From: Diphasiastrum complanatum
Lineage: Eukaryota > Streptophyta > Lycopodiopsida > Lycopodiales > Lycopodiaceae
Reading direction: 5' to 3'
Length of the DNA stretch: 61,966 bases
Assembly (NCBI GenBank): GCA_029204225.1
Contig: MU833048.1
Coordinates: 1-61,966 of the forward strand
Both the position numbers and the translations under genes were made by a program. The first letter of the stretch is position 1. Each line of letters starts with the position of its first letter. Below the pieces are notes generated by a model. It was not told the DNA's origin and ran no database searches. It saw nothing but the letters and a program-made list of their open reading frames with translations. Below, piece by piece: positions 33,621 to 44,470 of the stretch.

Positions 33621-35661
33621 TTGAAGCCCTTCAAGATCAGCCTCTTCTAGATCCATTAGTTGCTTCCATTTCTTGAAAACCACCATCCACTTTCATAGCC
33701 TCATCTACACAAAAATATGAACCAAAACATGTTAGTAAAACAAAGTTTGTACCTTCAACTTGCTTTCCCTTCTCATCATATGTAAGCCTGGTGGCTTTTG
33801 TGTTTCCCTTAAGGATCTTCTTAGAACTTGACTTGGAGAGGCATCTCCACCATCACCATCAAAAGAACCATCTTCATCACCATCAAAAATGTTAGATTGA
33901 TCAACATCAGGCTTATCCACATTCTCCTCTTCAAAGACTACTTCCCTAGAAATGTGAACTTTCTTTGACTTGCGAATGTAAACCCTATAAAGCTTTCCTT
34001 ACTTCACTATAGCCAACAAAGGTTCCCTTCAAAAATCCAGAAGATGAGTTGCCATAGCAAGTACTACTAGGTCTTCATTTGAGTACCTATTGCAAACAAA
34101 TTTACCACACATCAAAGCTTCACCCCAAAATGACTCAGGAAGATTTTGATTCACCCTCATGGATTTAGCTCTTTCAAAAAAATTGATCTTCCTCTCTTTT
34201 ACACCATGTAGAACAGTTTGAAAGCTCCCTCTTGATCCCATGTGCCACACAAACCTCTTTGAACTTTGTTGATAAATCTTCATTTCCAACCTTAGGCACT
34301 TGAACTTCCGATTGAATTGACTCTCCACAACATTCTTGACCTTGAGAAAGACATCAAATATGAAATCCTCACTCTTTAGAAGATAAGTCCGACAATATCT
34401 ACTAAAGTCATCAATGCAAGTCACAAACATCTTTGCTCCTCCATTACTCAAAGTACTAGTACAATGCACATCCAAATGTACTAAATGAAAAGGCATCTTA
34501 GATCTTGAGCTCGATCTAGAATAAGACAACCTTTGTGACTTTGACATTGAACAAAGCTCAGCAACTTGTTTCTTTGCCTTCAAACCTCCATGGTTAGAAA
34601 CAACATATCCATCAAGTTTGTAGAGCTCACCTTTTCCTTGCCTTGGGCAATCAAGACTTCATTCCTTTTGATCAAACAAGAATCACCAACAAATTCCACT
34701 TTGAGCCCTTTGTCAACCATTTGACACACACTAAGAACATTCTTAGTAATGGAAGATATGAAGAAAACATTCTTCAAATAAAGATTTCTATTTGTAGATG
34801 AGAGAAAAATAGCAATAGTACTAATGACCTTGATAACAACTTCACCACCATTGGCCATGTTAATGACTTTCTTCTCTCCTTCATAAGGCACCAAAGGATT
34901 GAAGTACTCTTTGTAACATGTCATATGAAAGCTTGCTCCACTATTAATCCACCATGGATCAATATCTCCATCATTGGTTAACAAACAAGAAGACATCAAA
35001 AACGAATCACTTGAATTTCGCTCATCAACACCATTCTCATCAAAAGTGAAATTGCTTTTCTTGAAGCACTCACTAGCAAAATGTCCTTTGACTCCACGAT
35101 AGAAACATTTTAGCTTAGATCTATCATTCCTCTTGCCAACAAAAGTAGAAGCCTCATCTTGATACTTCCCTTTAGACCACTTGCCTTTGCCTTTGCCCTT
35201 GAACTTGCTCTTTGAGAACATAGCCTCCTCCTCTCCAACTTGAGATATGGAAGTAGATCTCCCATTGATAGAAGCCTATACTCCTCATTGACCAAGATTT
35301 CTTGCAAATCCACCATACTTGGAAAAGTCTTTTGAATAGCAAAACTTTGAACAAGATTAGCATGATCATCCAACAAGCCATTAAGAACTACCTGAACAAG
35401 TCCTATCATCTTAATGCTTTCATCGATACATGCTGAATGTCTTAACCCTCAAAACAAAAGCATGAGCACTTTCATCTTTCTTTTGTAAACTTTGAAAGAT
35501 TTGCCTCCTAAACGTTAGGATCCTTGATGTAGACTTAGACTCATAAAGCTTCTTTAAAGCTTCCCAAACCTCACTAGATGTTGTGCACTTACCAACTTTC
35601 TTGAGAAGTTCATTAGTCACATTCATCTTTATAACATCAAGAGCTTTCTTTGCCCTCCTAT
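33621..35661 (-). pseudogene. Copia F3 gag-protease-integrase, no RT or RNase H
   Basis: Minus order: gag from RRAKKALDVIKMNVTNEL at the G2 junction (35661), through WEALKKLYESKS; a knuckle CFYRGVKGHFASEC with the second Cys changed to Arg (near 35100); protease altered to WWINSGASFHMT (Asp to Asn); integrase pieces CSMSKSQRL, LVHLDVHC, CIDDFSRY and RYLL-type core, with the second Asp region lost near 34290; a linker ending TCFGS near 33720; then VDEAMKVDGGFQ and a stop near 33648. As in F1, the RT and RNase H are replaced by this short tail. The gag N-terminus is missing at G2. Confidence 0.8.
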
Positions 35662-35824
35662 TGTTACAACTCCCTTAGATCTCTGACTATCTTGAAGGTT
35701 ATCGCACACCCCATACCATTGATCACACATTGTATCTGTCCATCCATAGGGTCACAAACCCCAGACCTGCATCAAGCCCCTTGTGAGGTCGTCACTGAAG
35801 GGCGTACCATTATGGTACATAACA
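35662..35824 (-). repeat. 3' LTR of gypsy G2
   Basis: Minus strand TGTTATGTACC...GTTGTAACA, 163 bp, directly after the purine run AAGGGAGAGAGAA (35825-35837). Its end, GGGAGTTGTAACA, is identical to the bases next to the G2 primer site at 44299. Confidence 0.65.
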
Positions 35825-35837
35825 TTCTCTCTCCCTT

Positions 35838-36439
35838 GGGAGAAAACCAGGGAATCTAAATCTCAAATCGTCTTCCCTCTCTCAGGTGTCCTCATCATCT
35901 AACTTACATTTCCAACAATCAGATGTTCAGAAATCAAACGATTTCTCCACTGATGATGTCGAGTATCCATGATCCTTTCCGACTCATAGGGTACAAAAGC
36001 AGTCAAATCCTCCCGGTAACACTAGGTCATCTATGGGAATCAGATTATCCTTTCCACCAAGTCATTCCTTTAAATGACTAACATGGAATACATGATGAAC
36101 CTTAGTTTCAACAAGGAGTTCTAGTTGATACGCAGCTCTACCAATCTTGTTAACAATCTTGAAAGGACCACTATAACGTAGAGATAACTTTGGACATTTC
36201 CTTGTTTGAAGTGTCTTAGAGTCTTTTGGGATTCTAAGATACACTCCATCACCAATCTCAAATTCTCAAGGAATTTGAAATCGATGCCAGCTGCAACTTT
36301 TGCACCAATTTATCATTAATGAAATTGTGAGTAGAACCATTGTCAAATAAAATTCTCACAAGTTGGCTGCCTATGAACCACTCATACAAATGAGGTCGTG
36401 AGATCCAAACATTGTAGTTTTAAAACAACAATTGCTACA
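35838..36439 (-). pseudogene. Gypsy G2 protease and integrase C-terminus, internally deleted
   Basis: From 36439 the minus strand encodes a protease segment ILFDNGSTHNFINDKL (near 36340), then passes directly at about 36260 into LRIPKDSKTLQTRKCPKLS...GPFKIVNKIGRAAYQLEL...FHVSHLKE (36244-36062), the integrase C-terminal module, and a decayed chromodomain-like end (DTRHHQWRNRL near 35930). RT, RNase H and the integrase core are deleted between them. The other half of this element lies beyond G1 at 43656. Confidence 0.75.
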
Positions 36440-36443
36440 TACT

Positions 36444-36800
36444 TGTAATAGATCCTAACACCATAGTAGGGCAAACACTAACTGATCCACCCAACCTTGC
36501 CTACTCCCTGATATAGAGTAAGCCCCTCCTAGCCTAGTGTGAGGACTGGTAGCATGCTACTGCCAAGTGTTGGCCACATGGCACTGATGTGGCCGACTGC
36601 ACATCGGAACCCAACTGGGGGCCCTATCCTACTGACAGGGTCCCTAGGCTGTGTTAGGCCCGCCATGGCTATGGACCGTGTTGGGACACACTACTCACAC
36701 TGTCTTGCCCTGTTGGTCATGTACGCTGGACACGACCCTGACTGTGGTATCTGACCATCTGTGTTCTCTAGGGTTTGGCACTGGTTACGAGCTCGTAACA
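36444..36800 (-). repeat. 3' LTR of gypsy G1
   Basis: 357 bp. In minus sense it starts with TGTTACGAGCTCGTAACC, an almost perfect palindrome, and ends GGATCTATTACA. Confidence 0.95.
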
Positions 36801-36813
36801 CTCCCTCCCCCTT
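36801..36813 (-). other. Polypurine tract of gypsy G1
   Basis: AAGGGGGAGGGAG on the minus strand directly abuts the 3' LTR. Confidence 0.9.
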
Positions 36814-38644
36814 AAGAACCGTCTTGATCCTCTAAGACAAAGTCTGGAAAAATCTTGCGAAGGATGCTGCCTCTTTCCCAAGTGGCATTTTCAACAGGCT
36901 GATCATTCCACTTAGCCAGATATTCTCGGTATAGAGTATGACGAGTCTGCGTCTCTGTACTATCAAGAATCTCCTCTGGTTCATGTGGAAGTTGTTGAGG
37001 ATCCAATGGGAGAACTAGAACACTGTCCCCTACCAGATTGTCTGATCTGGTTAAGGCTATTCGTAACTGACTTACATGAAAGACTGGAAAAACCTTACTG
37101 TTGTGTGGGAGTTCTAGTTCATAGGTGACCTCGCCTAGTCTCCTACTGATGGTAAAGGGACCACAATACCTTGGAGACAACTTAGCACACACTCCTGATT
37201 TGAGGGTTTTAGAGTCAATTGGGACTCTCAAGTAGACTTTCTCACCAGTGGAGGACCGCACATCCTGTCTGTGTGGATCTGCATAATGCCTGGCTCGATC
37301 CTGGGATTGTCTAATGCTACACTTAGCATGTTCTATCATCTGGTTTAGGTCCTCTAAAAAGTTTCTAGCTGCTTCAACTTTTTCTTGTTTAAACCCTATA
37401 GCTGTGGGTGAGCGTGGCTGAAAACCGTACATCAGCATAAATCGGTTGTATCCCGTAGCTGAATGTTTGGTACTGTTGTAAGCAAACTCTAGTATCGAGA
37501 GATACTCCTCCCAATTAGTCTGCTTCTTGCTGACGTATGCACGAAGCATATCCTCCAGCACTTGATTTACCCTTTTTGTTTGACCGTCCGTCTGTGGATG
37601 GTCGGTGGTACTCATATTAAGTTTAGTATGGAGATGATGGAATACTGCCCTCCAAAAATTTCCAGTAAACTTACTGTCCCGGTCACTGACTATGCCGGAA
37701 GGTAGACCGTACAATTTAAATAGCCCGTCTACAAACAACCTCGCTAACTCTGGAGCTCTAACAATTGTTTTGGTCGGAATGAAATGAGCCATTTTGGTTA
37801 GACGGTCAATTGTGACCCATATAGCGTCATTACCCTTTTGGGTTCTAGGCAGGCCTACTATAAAATCCATGGAGATACTCTCCCATTTACCAGCTGGTAT
37901 TTCTAAGGAATGCAACAACCCTCCTGCCTTTAAACGCTCTGCTTTATTTACTTGACATTTCTGGCAACTGGTTACATACTGGTGGACGTCTTTTTTCATA
38001 CTGGGCCAGAAAAATTGCCTACAAAGAAGCTCATAGGTCTTTTGTATGCCTGGGTGTCCCGCGCTAGGATTGTCATGACATTCATATAGGACCTGCTGCC
38101 TATAATCCTCTGAATTGGGGACACATACTCTATCTCTATAGAGCAAGTACTCATCCTGAATGGAATACTGTTTCCATTTGAATCCTTGAGTCAACTGACC
38201 CTCAACCACTGGGGTTTGCTTGGGTAATACAGGCTCAGAATCCTCAAAGTCATCTAACGACGTATACTCGGACTCATCATCATCCTCAACGGAAGCTGCC
38301 GTATTCTTGGATGAACTGGCACCAGCCCCGGAAACTGGTTCTGGAGTCTGTAACTGTCTGTTCTGGGTTGAGTTCCAGATAGTAAAGAAGAATGCATCAT
38401 GCTGGCATTTCCCTCTCAAGGACTCGAGTAACTCATTACGAATCTGAGTAAAACTTAGCTCGTTTATCATAGGCATTCTGCTAAGGGCATCTGCTACTGT
38501 ATTGAATTTTCCACGTCTATATCTGATAGACATGTCAAACTCTTGCATCAACTCTGCCCAACGAGCTTTCCGACCTCTAAGCTCAGGTTGATTGCAAAGG
38601 TATCTGAGGCTCTCATGGTCTGTCAGGACCTCAAAGTTGGCACC
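36812..38644 (-). pseudogene. G1 RNase H end, integrase and chromodomain
   Basis: A 612-residue open frame. It begins inside RNase H (EVLTDHESLRYL; VADALSRMP), then has the integrase zinc site (HPGIQKTYELL, CQKCQVNK), core SMDFIVGLP, SDRDSKFTG and DGQTKRVNQVLED, then the GPF-type C-terminal module and a chromodomain near the end (EEILDSTETQ...EYLAKWND...TWERGS). The chromodomain places it among chromoviruses, where it directs integration to heterochromatin. In the third catalytic position Glu of the family pattern DGQTERVNQ is Lys here, so integrase should be inactive. The frame is interrupted upstream by the hAT-like element. Confidence 0.9.
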
Positions 38645-38652
38645 ATACAAAT

Positions 38653-39445
38653 CATAGTTGCAGCGCGATTTCAGAATCGCGATTCAGATTCGCGATTCGA
38701 GATTTTCCCAGAATCGTGTAGAATCGATTTTTGTATTTATTTTTTTTTTGAAATTTTTTTAGGCAATATGGGTATCAAATGCTGATCGAGGGGATTATGA
38801 TTGTGTAGTTTGCCGACTGTTTCGGGTGCAAAACACCAAAAAGTGTGTTTTCACTCGGGGAGTTGGAAGGCCAAATCATGAAGAGGCCTTACCGTCGGGG
38901 CCGGGGTCTACCGGCAGCCCCCGGACCCCGCCGTTGGGGGGCGTTGCCCCCCAAACCCCCCACCAGGGGGCTACCGTCCCCCGAACCCCCTAGAGCTTCT
39001 TGCTATATAGACACTGTAAATAAAAATGCCATCGCCCCCATTAGATAAAAATGGGGTCCAAATGCGCGCCGAGAAGGGCCCAATATTTATGCCCCCAACT
39101 GTATGTACATTGCACTCACATCTCCAGTGAACCAATTGCAAAAGTGATCATCATCCATACAGTTGATAGTCCAAACTGTAGCATTAACATTTACTGAAAA
39201 CCAAAGCAAATGACAACCGGATAGCTACTGAAAATAAGATCTGTTTGTGCCTCATCTACTGCACTTATGAGAGGCAAAATGCTGGTTTGACCATTGATCC
39301 CCTAAAAAAATTTCAGCAATAAGCTATTTTTTCAAAAAAAAAAAAAAAAAAAATTGTTTTTGCGATTCTGGGTCGCGAATCGCGATTCGCAGAATCGCGA
39401 CCCACAAATCGCAGTCCCAGCAAATCACAATTCGCTGCAACTATG
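38653..39445. mobile_element. hAT-like non-autonomous DNA transposon inside G1 RNase H
   Basis: 793 bp with perfect 13-bp terminal inverted repeats (CATAGTTGCAGCG / CGCTGCAACTATG) and an 8-bp target duplication ATACAAAT (38645-38652, 39446-39453), the hAT hallmark. Subterminal DNA at both ends is dense in GAATCGCGATTC-type words. The middle has a very GC-rich patch (about 38890-38995) of alternating G6 and C6 runs, and a poly-A run near 39340. No transposase is encoded; a 67-residue plus frame (38845-39048) covers the GC patch only. Confidence 0.92.
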
Positions 39446-40779
39446 ATACAAATAATGCCTCCAAGTCTTAAGGGCATGGACTATAGAAAAGAGTTCCTTT
39501 TCATAGGCACTGTACCTAGTCTGAGCTGGCTCGAGTTTTTTACTCTCGAACGCAACTGGTCGTCCACCTTGAGTTAGCACAACACCTACTGCAAAGTCGC
39601 TAGCATCTGTTTCGACCACAAATGGCTGATTGGGTTCGACGACTTCTAAAACCGATGCTGTAGCTAAGGCTGTTTTGAGAGCATCAAAGCTCTCCTACTG
39701 TGCGGACTCCCAAATGAACCTTTCCCTTCCCCTTAAGGAGATTTGTCATAGGAACTGCTATCTGAGCATATTCCTTGACAAATCGTCTGTAATATCCCGC
39801 CAGACCAAGAAAGATCTGAAGTTCCAAAATATTCTGAGGTCTCAGCCAACTGAGTATGGCTTTAACCTTATTTGGGTCCATCTTAATCCCATCTGAAAAG
39901 ATAATGTGACCCAAATATGCTACTTCTTCAACGAAGAATTCACACTTGGATTGTTTAGCATAGAGCTTATGCTTTCTGAGCAGTCGAAACACCTTTCTGA
40001 GGTGTTTTAGATGCTCCTTCCTCGTTTTGCTGTAAACGAGGATGTCATCTAAGAATAGGACTACAAACTTACCCAAGTATGGTCTGAGGACACTGTTCAT
40101 CAAGGTCATAAAGGTAGCTGGAGCATTGGTGAGCCCAAATGGCATCACCTTAAACTCATAATGACCGTGACGAGTCCTAAAAGCTGTTTTCGAGACATCT
40201 TCCGATTTTATACGGACTTGATGATATCCCAATCTAAGGTCTATTTTACTGAAAAACTTAGTCTCGTCGAGTTGATCAAACAACTCGTCTGCCCGAGGCA
40301 TAGGGTATTTATTCTTAATTGTGACTTTATTGAGGGCTCTGTAATCTACGCAAAGACGCATAGACCCCCTCTCTTTTTTTCACCAATAGGACTGGTGAGG
40401 CCCATGGTGAACTACTGGTCTGAATTTGGCCTTTTCCAAGATAATCTGTTAACTGCCTAGTTATTTCTTCATCCTCTGTTCGGCTGACCCGATACGAAAG
40501 TTTAGAAACAGGTGCTGTACCTGGTACTAGGTTTATTACATGATCTACCTCTCTGCTAGGTGGTAAACCATGTGGTAAATCTTCAGGAAAAACATCTTTA
40601 AATTTAGACAACAAAGTTTCTAATTTACTGATTTTTTGCTGAATAGAACTGGAAATAGAAACTTCAGGAATAAACTGAAAGTCACATAAGAATACCTGAT
40701 GGTCTTCGTCTCCGATTAGCTGACAGAGCTCTGAACTGCAGACCATAGGACTGTTGGGAACATCATGCTCCCCATGCAA
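39446..40779 (-). pseudogene. G1 reverse transcriptase and RNase H start
   Basis: Minus frames 40779-40327 and 40361-39684 overlap with a one-base shift near 40375 and join as a gypsy [70 protein letters not shown] and the catalytic [13 protein letters not shown]. The RNase H start follows after a second shift near 39680 (ETDASDFAVGVVLTQ, SAYEKELFSIVHALKTWRHYL) up to the hAT insertion point. RT copies the element RNA into DNA in the particle. Confidence 0.92.
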
Positions 40780-40805
40780 CTGGATCTCTCAGCCTTTATG
40801 TTCTC

Positions 40806-42308
40806 CTAATAGTTTCTGTGGAGGGAAGGTCCTAAACTGTAGAGCCAATCTCTCCCGAGAACAATGTCTGTTCGATCCAGGTGCATTATCTGAAAGTTTA
40901 TTTCACCTTGGTACCCCTGAATACCAAGATTTAACTTACTTACCATAGTTTCCCATATTTTTTTATCTTCACCCTTAGCTAATGAAAATATGTACCTATG
41001 CTGACTAGGTACTTCTGGTAGTTTAAGCTTTTTAACCAGGGTGTAGTTGATGAAATTATGGGTTGCCCCATCATCAACCATGACTCTTACTGACTGGTTA
41101 CCAACTTTCCCATGCATACGTACTAGGTCATGCGGCCCAAAGCTGAAGGGTCTCGCTAGCATTGTAGAGGTCAGCTGGCAACAGCGTTCATGATCTTCAT
41201 GATATACTTTGATCTCGGAAGCTGCCGAGTCACTGGGGAAACATACAGTCTGAACAAGATGAACTTGTTTTTTATCTTTTTTAGTGAAAGGCCCCTTGGG
41301 ACACTGTCTGACTGTGTGTCCCTTGCCCATACACACAAAGCACAAACGTTCTTGTTTGGCTTTCTCAAAATCATCTGGTTTTAAGGGCTGTATGAGTGAA
41401 GGGCGTTTTTGAGGAGCTTCATTTTTAAATTTATCTTCTTTCTTTCTTTTTAAAAATTTCTTTTTAAATTGAAAGTCTTTCTGAGGAGGCTGCTCAGAAA
41501 GTGGTTGTTGTCTCGCTCTCTTCCTACCCACTGAATCATCATAGATTTGAGCATATCTGAGAGCTTGCTCAAGGGTAGTAGGCGAGTTTCTCTGGACCTC
41601 TACTTTATATTCATCTTTGAGGCCACGGACAAATCCCCTAATTTTTCGATAGTCATCCATATTTTTAATCTTCAAAATTGCTTCTCGATACTGCGAGATA
41701 TATTGGATGAGGGACTTGTCCATTACTGTTCTTTCCCAAGCTTCCCGGACTCTATCAAGTTCATTTTCTGGTAGAAATTCTCTTAGGAAAGCTTCTTCAA
41801 AGGCTTTCCATGACCGGGGAGTCTGCCCAGTCTCCTGGAGATTTAACCACCACTTATAGGCCATGGGCCCTAAGGAAAGACTGGCCTCAAGAGCTTGCAA
41901 ATGGTCAGGGGTCTGTTTAAGAGCATGAATGTTCTTCCATTTGCTGAGGAAGGTTTGTAGAATATCTGCATTTCTATCCTTCTCTTCCCCATTAAAAGTA
42001 GGAGGTTTTAAGTCTTTAAAAACACTGGGGTGAGACCGTAAAATCTCACCGGAAACTGATGGAAGTGGAGAAGGGGATAATTGAGAAGTGGAGGGAAGGC
42101 TTCCTTTCGCAGAACTCAAAATTAAGCTTTTGAGTTCAACGAACGAGTCGTCCACACTAGACTTGAAATTGGCCAATGCCAACTTCAGTTCATCCACTTC
42201 TTTTACCAATTGGAGAAACTGCTCCTTGGTAACCAGTTCGTCGAGTTCTTCGGCGAACTGTTCATGTTCTTCCACTTCCATGGGTTCCTTCCCTTTTCTG
42301 TAAGCCAA
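40806..42308 (-). CDS. G1 gag-protease, 500 residues
   Basis: Open from M at 42308 to 40806. Residues 1-70 look coiled-coil (acidic, LVKEVDELK). The retrotransposon gag domain follows (WWLNLQETGQTPRSWKAFEEAF... EYISQYRE-like, VRGLKDEYK). The knuckle CFVCMGKGHTVRQC (C-x2-C-x4-H-x4-C) is intact. The protease region has VMVDDGATHNFI, with DDG where most relatives have DSG or DTG, and ends RTDIVLGRDWLYSLGP, a normal gypsy protease end. The RT begins in a different frame after the stop. Could still be translated, but the element cannot move alone. Confidence 0.9.
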   Translation of the reverse strand: MAYRKGKEPMEVEEHEQFAEELDELVTKEQFLQLVKEVDELKLALANFKSSVDDSFVELKSLILSSAKGSLPSTSQLSPSPLPSVSGEILRSHPSVFKDLKPPTFNGEEKDRNADILQTFLSKWKNIHALKQTPDHLQALEASLSLGPMAYKWWLNLQETGQTPRSWKAFEEAFLREFLPENELDRVREAWERTVMDKSLIQYISQYREAILKIKNMDDYRKIRGFVRGLKDEYKVEVQRNSPTTLEQALRYAQIYDDSVGRKRARQQPLSEQPPQKDFQFKKKFLKRKKEDKFKNEAPQKRPSLIQPLKPDDFEKAKQERLCFVCMGKGHTVRQCPKGPFTKKDKKQVHLVQTVCFPSDSAASEIKVYHEDHERCCQLTSTMLARPFSFGPHDLVRMHGKVGNQSVRVMVDDGATHNFINYTLVKKLKLPEVPSQHRYIFSLAKGEDKKIWETMVSKLNLGIQGYQGEINFQIMHLDRTDIVLGRDWLYSLGPSLHRNY

Positions 42309-43278
42309 GGCTTATGTTTCAAGTTCGTCGAAGCCTCTCTCCGGGGGTTGATCAGGTCCCTGAGAAGTGGTCATCTTCGGAACTGAAAGAGAGCTACCTT
42401 AACTTCTGAAGGAAAAAAAAGTCTAAAAGACTAATTTACAACTGTACAAGGGAAAGGAAAGATGACTTGGCTGTTTCTGAGGACTGTACTTCCAAAGAAA
42501 TTATGAAAAGGAACTCTCTCAACTCTTCCACACAAAATTTCAGACCTGCTGTCCCAGAAAGTCCCTGTTTATGGCTCCAAAATAGCACCAAGATTTTCGG
42601 TGTCTTGAGTAGAGTTGCTCACTGCTCTGATTGCAGACGTGGGGCTCCAAAAAACGAGGCAAAGGATCTTGAAAAGTATAGAACTTTCTGAAATTGAAAG
42701 CTGCCTACCCTCGCTGATCTGACAGCATCTGAGTTGGTCTGATTTGTCCAATTTACAGCTCTGAAATCACTTTGGATCTCTGATTTAATCTCAGCATGTA
42801 GGTCGTTGGTCTGTAGCAAGTAAGTTTGAAGCTCAAACTCCTGAAAATTCTCAAAAAACAAGGATGAAATTTAACTTTTTCACTACCTTGTCCAGCGCTG
42901 GCCCTGCTAGGGAAATGTGCTCTGAAATCCCCTCAAAATTTCTCAGATTCTTCTGAAAACTCAGAGGTAGCTTGCAGTTTCTACAACGATGGACCTGTAC
43001 TATCCTTCCTTCCCAGAATCCGCCCAGCTCTACTAAAATTCCTTTCTGAAAACTACAATCAGATCCTTGAAAATAGAGATAGATTGCTACCGGTCCAGCG
43101 ACTTACCTACATAAGAATTTTACTTCCTAGAACTGTAAATTTTCAGTGAATTTCAAGGGTTTGAAGGCTGCAACTACAACGATTCTCTTCCTCTATTCTT
43201 TTCTGAGAATCTCCTAGATCTTTCCTATCTTCTGATAGCTTTCTCTACTGCTGCTCCTAAACTCCCTAGGATGGAGAT

Positions 43279-43291
43279 GGCTCTGATACCA
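43279..43291 (-). other. Primer-binding site of gypsy G1
   Basis: TGGTATCAGAGCC on the minus strand, one base after the 5' LTR end. Confidence 0.9.
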
Positions 43292-43292
43292 G

Positions 43293-43650
43293 TGTAATAG
43301 ATCCTAACACCACAGTAGGGCAAACACTAACTGATCCACCCAACCTTGCCTACTCTCTGATATAGAGTAAGCCCCTCCTAGCCCAGTGTGAGGACTGGTA
43401 GCATGCTACTGCCAAGAGTCGGCCACATGGCACTGACGTGGCCGACTGCACGTCGAGACCCAACTGGGGGTCCTATCCTGCTAACAGGGTCCCTAGGCTG
43501 TGTTAGGCCCGCCATGGCTATGGATCGTGCTGGGACACACTACTCACACTGTCTTGCCCTGTTGGTCATGTACGCTGGACACGACCCTGTCTGTGGTATC
43601 TGACCTATCTGTGTTCTCTAAGGTTCGGCACTGGTTACGAGCTCGTAACA
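43293..43650 (-). repeat. 5' LTR of gypsy G1
   Basis: 358 bp, about 95 percent identical by eye to 36444-36800. Confidence 0.95.
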
Positions 43651-43655
43651 ATACT

Positions 43656-43972
43656 GTTGTTTCATCCGAAAAGGATACATCAATACAAGAAATAGAAGAA
43701 TTACTTGGAGCCTTGAAAGAGCGGCCTCTCTTCTTCCATCTCTTTGAACAGTCCTTCGAAAGGTGCCCCTTCTCCATGCAAGAGAAACACAACCCACTGC
43801 TTTTGGCCTTGTCAAAGTCAGCTCTCTCCAACTGAGAGCACTTATTTTTCTTTCTCGAAGAGGAAGCTTCATCAACAACTCTATCTTTGCCCTTTTTAAA
43901 GAAATGACCTAAAGAGGGTTTCTCCTTGGATTCAGGCTTTTGTTGCTCTTTTTGGGTCATTCTTGGTTTCAA
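43656..43972 (-). pseudogene. Gypsy G2 gag C-terminal part
   Basis: The frame from M at 43972 has a Lys-rich stretch and the zinc knuckle CFSCMEKGHLSKDC (C-x2-C-x4-H-x4-C), then SNSSISCIDVSFSDETTV, which meets the G1 target site at 43655. It continues on the far side of G1 at 36439. The N-terminal gag domain is absent: DNA between 43973 and the primer site is short and non-coding. Confidence 0.8.
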
Positions 43973-44280
43973 TCTTTAAAGCATAAGATTTAAGCTTAAT
44001 AACTATTATGGTTTACAACTTAAAACTAAGCTCAAAGGTAGTGTTTAAGTTTATTTTAACTATTCAAGCTTTGTTTGCTTTAGCTATTCAAACCAAAAAA
44101 GATTTCTTGAAAAGTGAGCAGTTTTAACAAAATTTAATTTCCAGCAACCAACTATACTCAATCCAAGAATCCTCAAAAGATAAGGATTGAAGTTAACAAA
44201 TTTTCAGCCACATTCCCATATAAGATAATTCCAACTGCAAAAGCAAATAAGGGAACGTGTGCATGTCATAAAGAAAATTG

Positions 44281-44470
44281 GCCGCTCTAATACCAAATGT
44301 TACAACTCCCTTAGATCTTCGACAAGCTTAAAGCTAGAGCACTTGAAATACTTAGTGGTTACCTTGCTAAAGAACCATCACACATTGGTTTTTTCAGATT
44401 GGCACATAATTCTTAACTCGCACCATGCCATCTTCATGAACATTCACATCCAGTTTGGAGCATAGGTTTT
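44281..44470 (-). repeat. Primer site and 5' LTR end of gypsy G2
   Basis: TTTGGTATTAGAGCGGCC (44298-44281) is a diverged primer site. The adjoining GATCTAAGGGAGTTGTAACA equals the end of the left G2 LTR. Farther out the match weakens, so the outer LTR edge is not defined. Confidence 0.5.

Larger units (their letters stand above)
36444..43650 (-). mobile_element. Gypsy G1, full-length chromodomain retrotransposon
   Basis: A 7207-bp element with LTRs at 36444-36800 and 43293-43650 and the target duplication ATACT on both sides (36439-36443, 43651-43655). Primer site at 43279-43291 and purine tract at 36801-36813 are in the right places. By eye the LTRs differ at about 17 positions plus one indel, roughly 5 percent, mostly transitions. 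It interrupts G2 between gag and protease. It carries a nested hAT-like element and frameshifts, so it is not autonomous now. Confidence 0.95.

Noticed and set aside
38845-39048. 67-residue frame in the hAT-like element
   Set aside because: It spans the GC-rich palindromic core and has Pro/Arg/Gly bias from base composition; no transposase motif.
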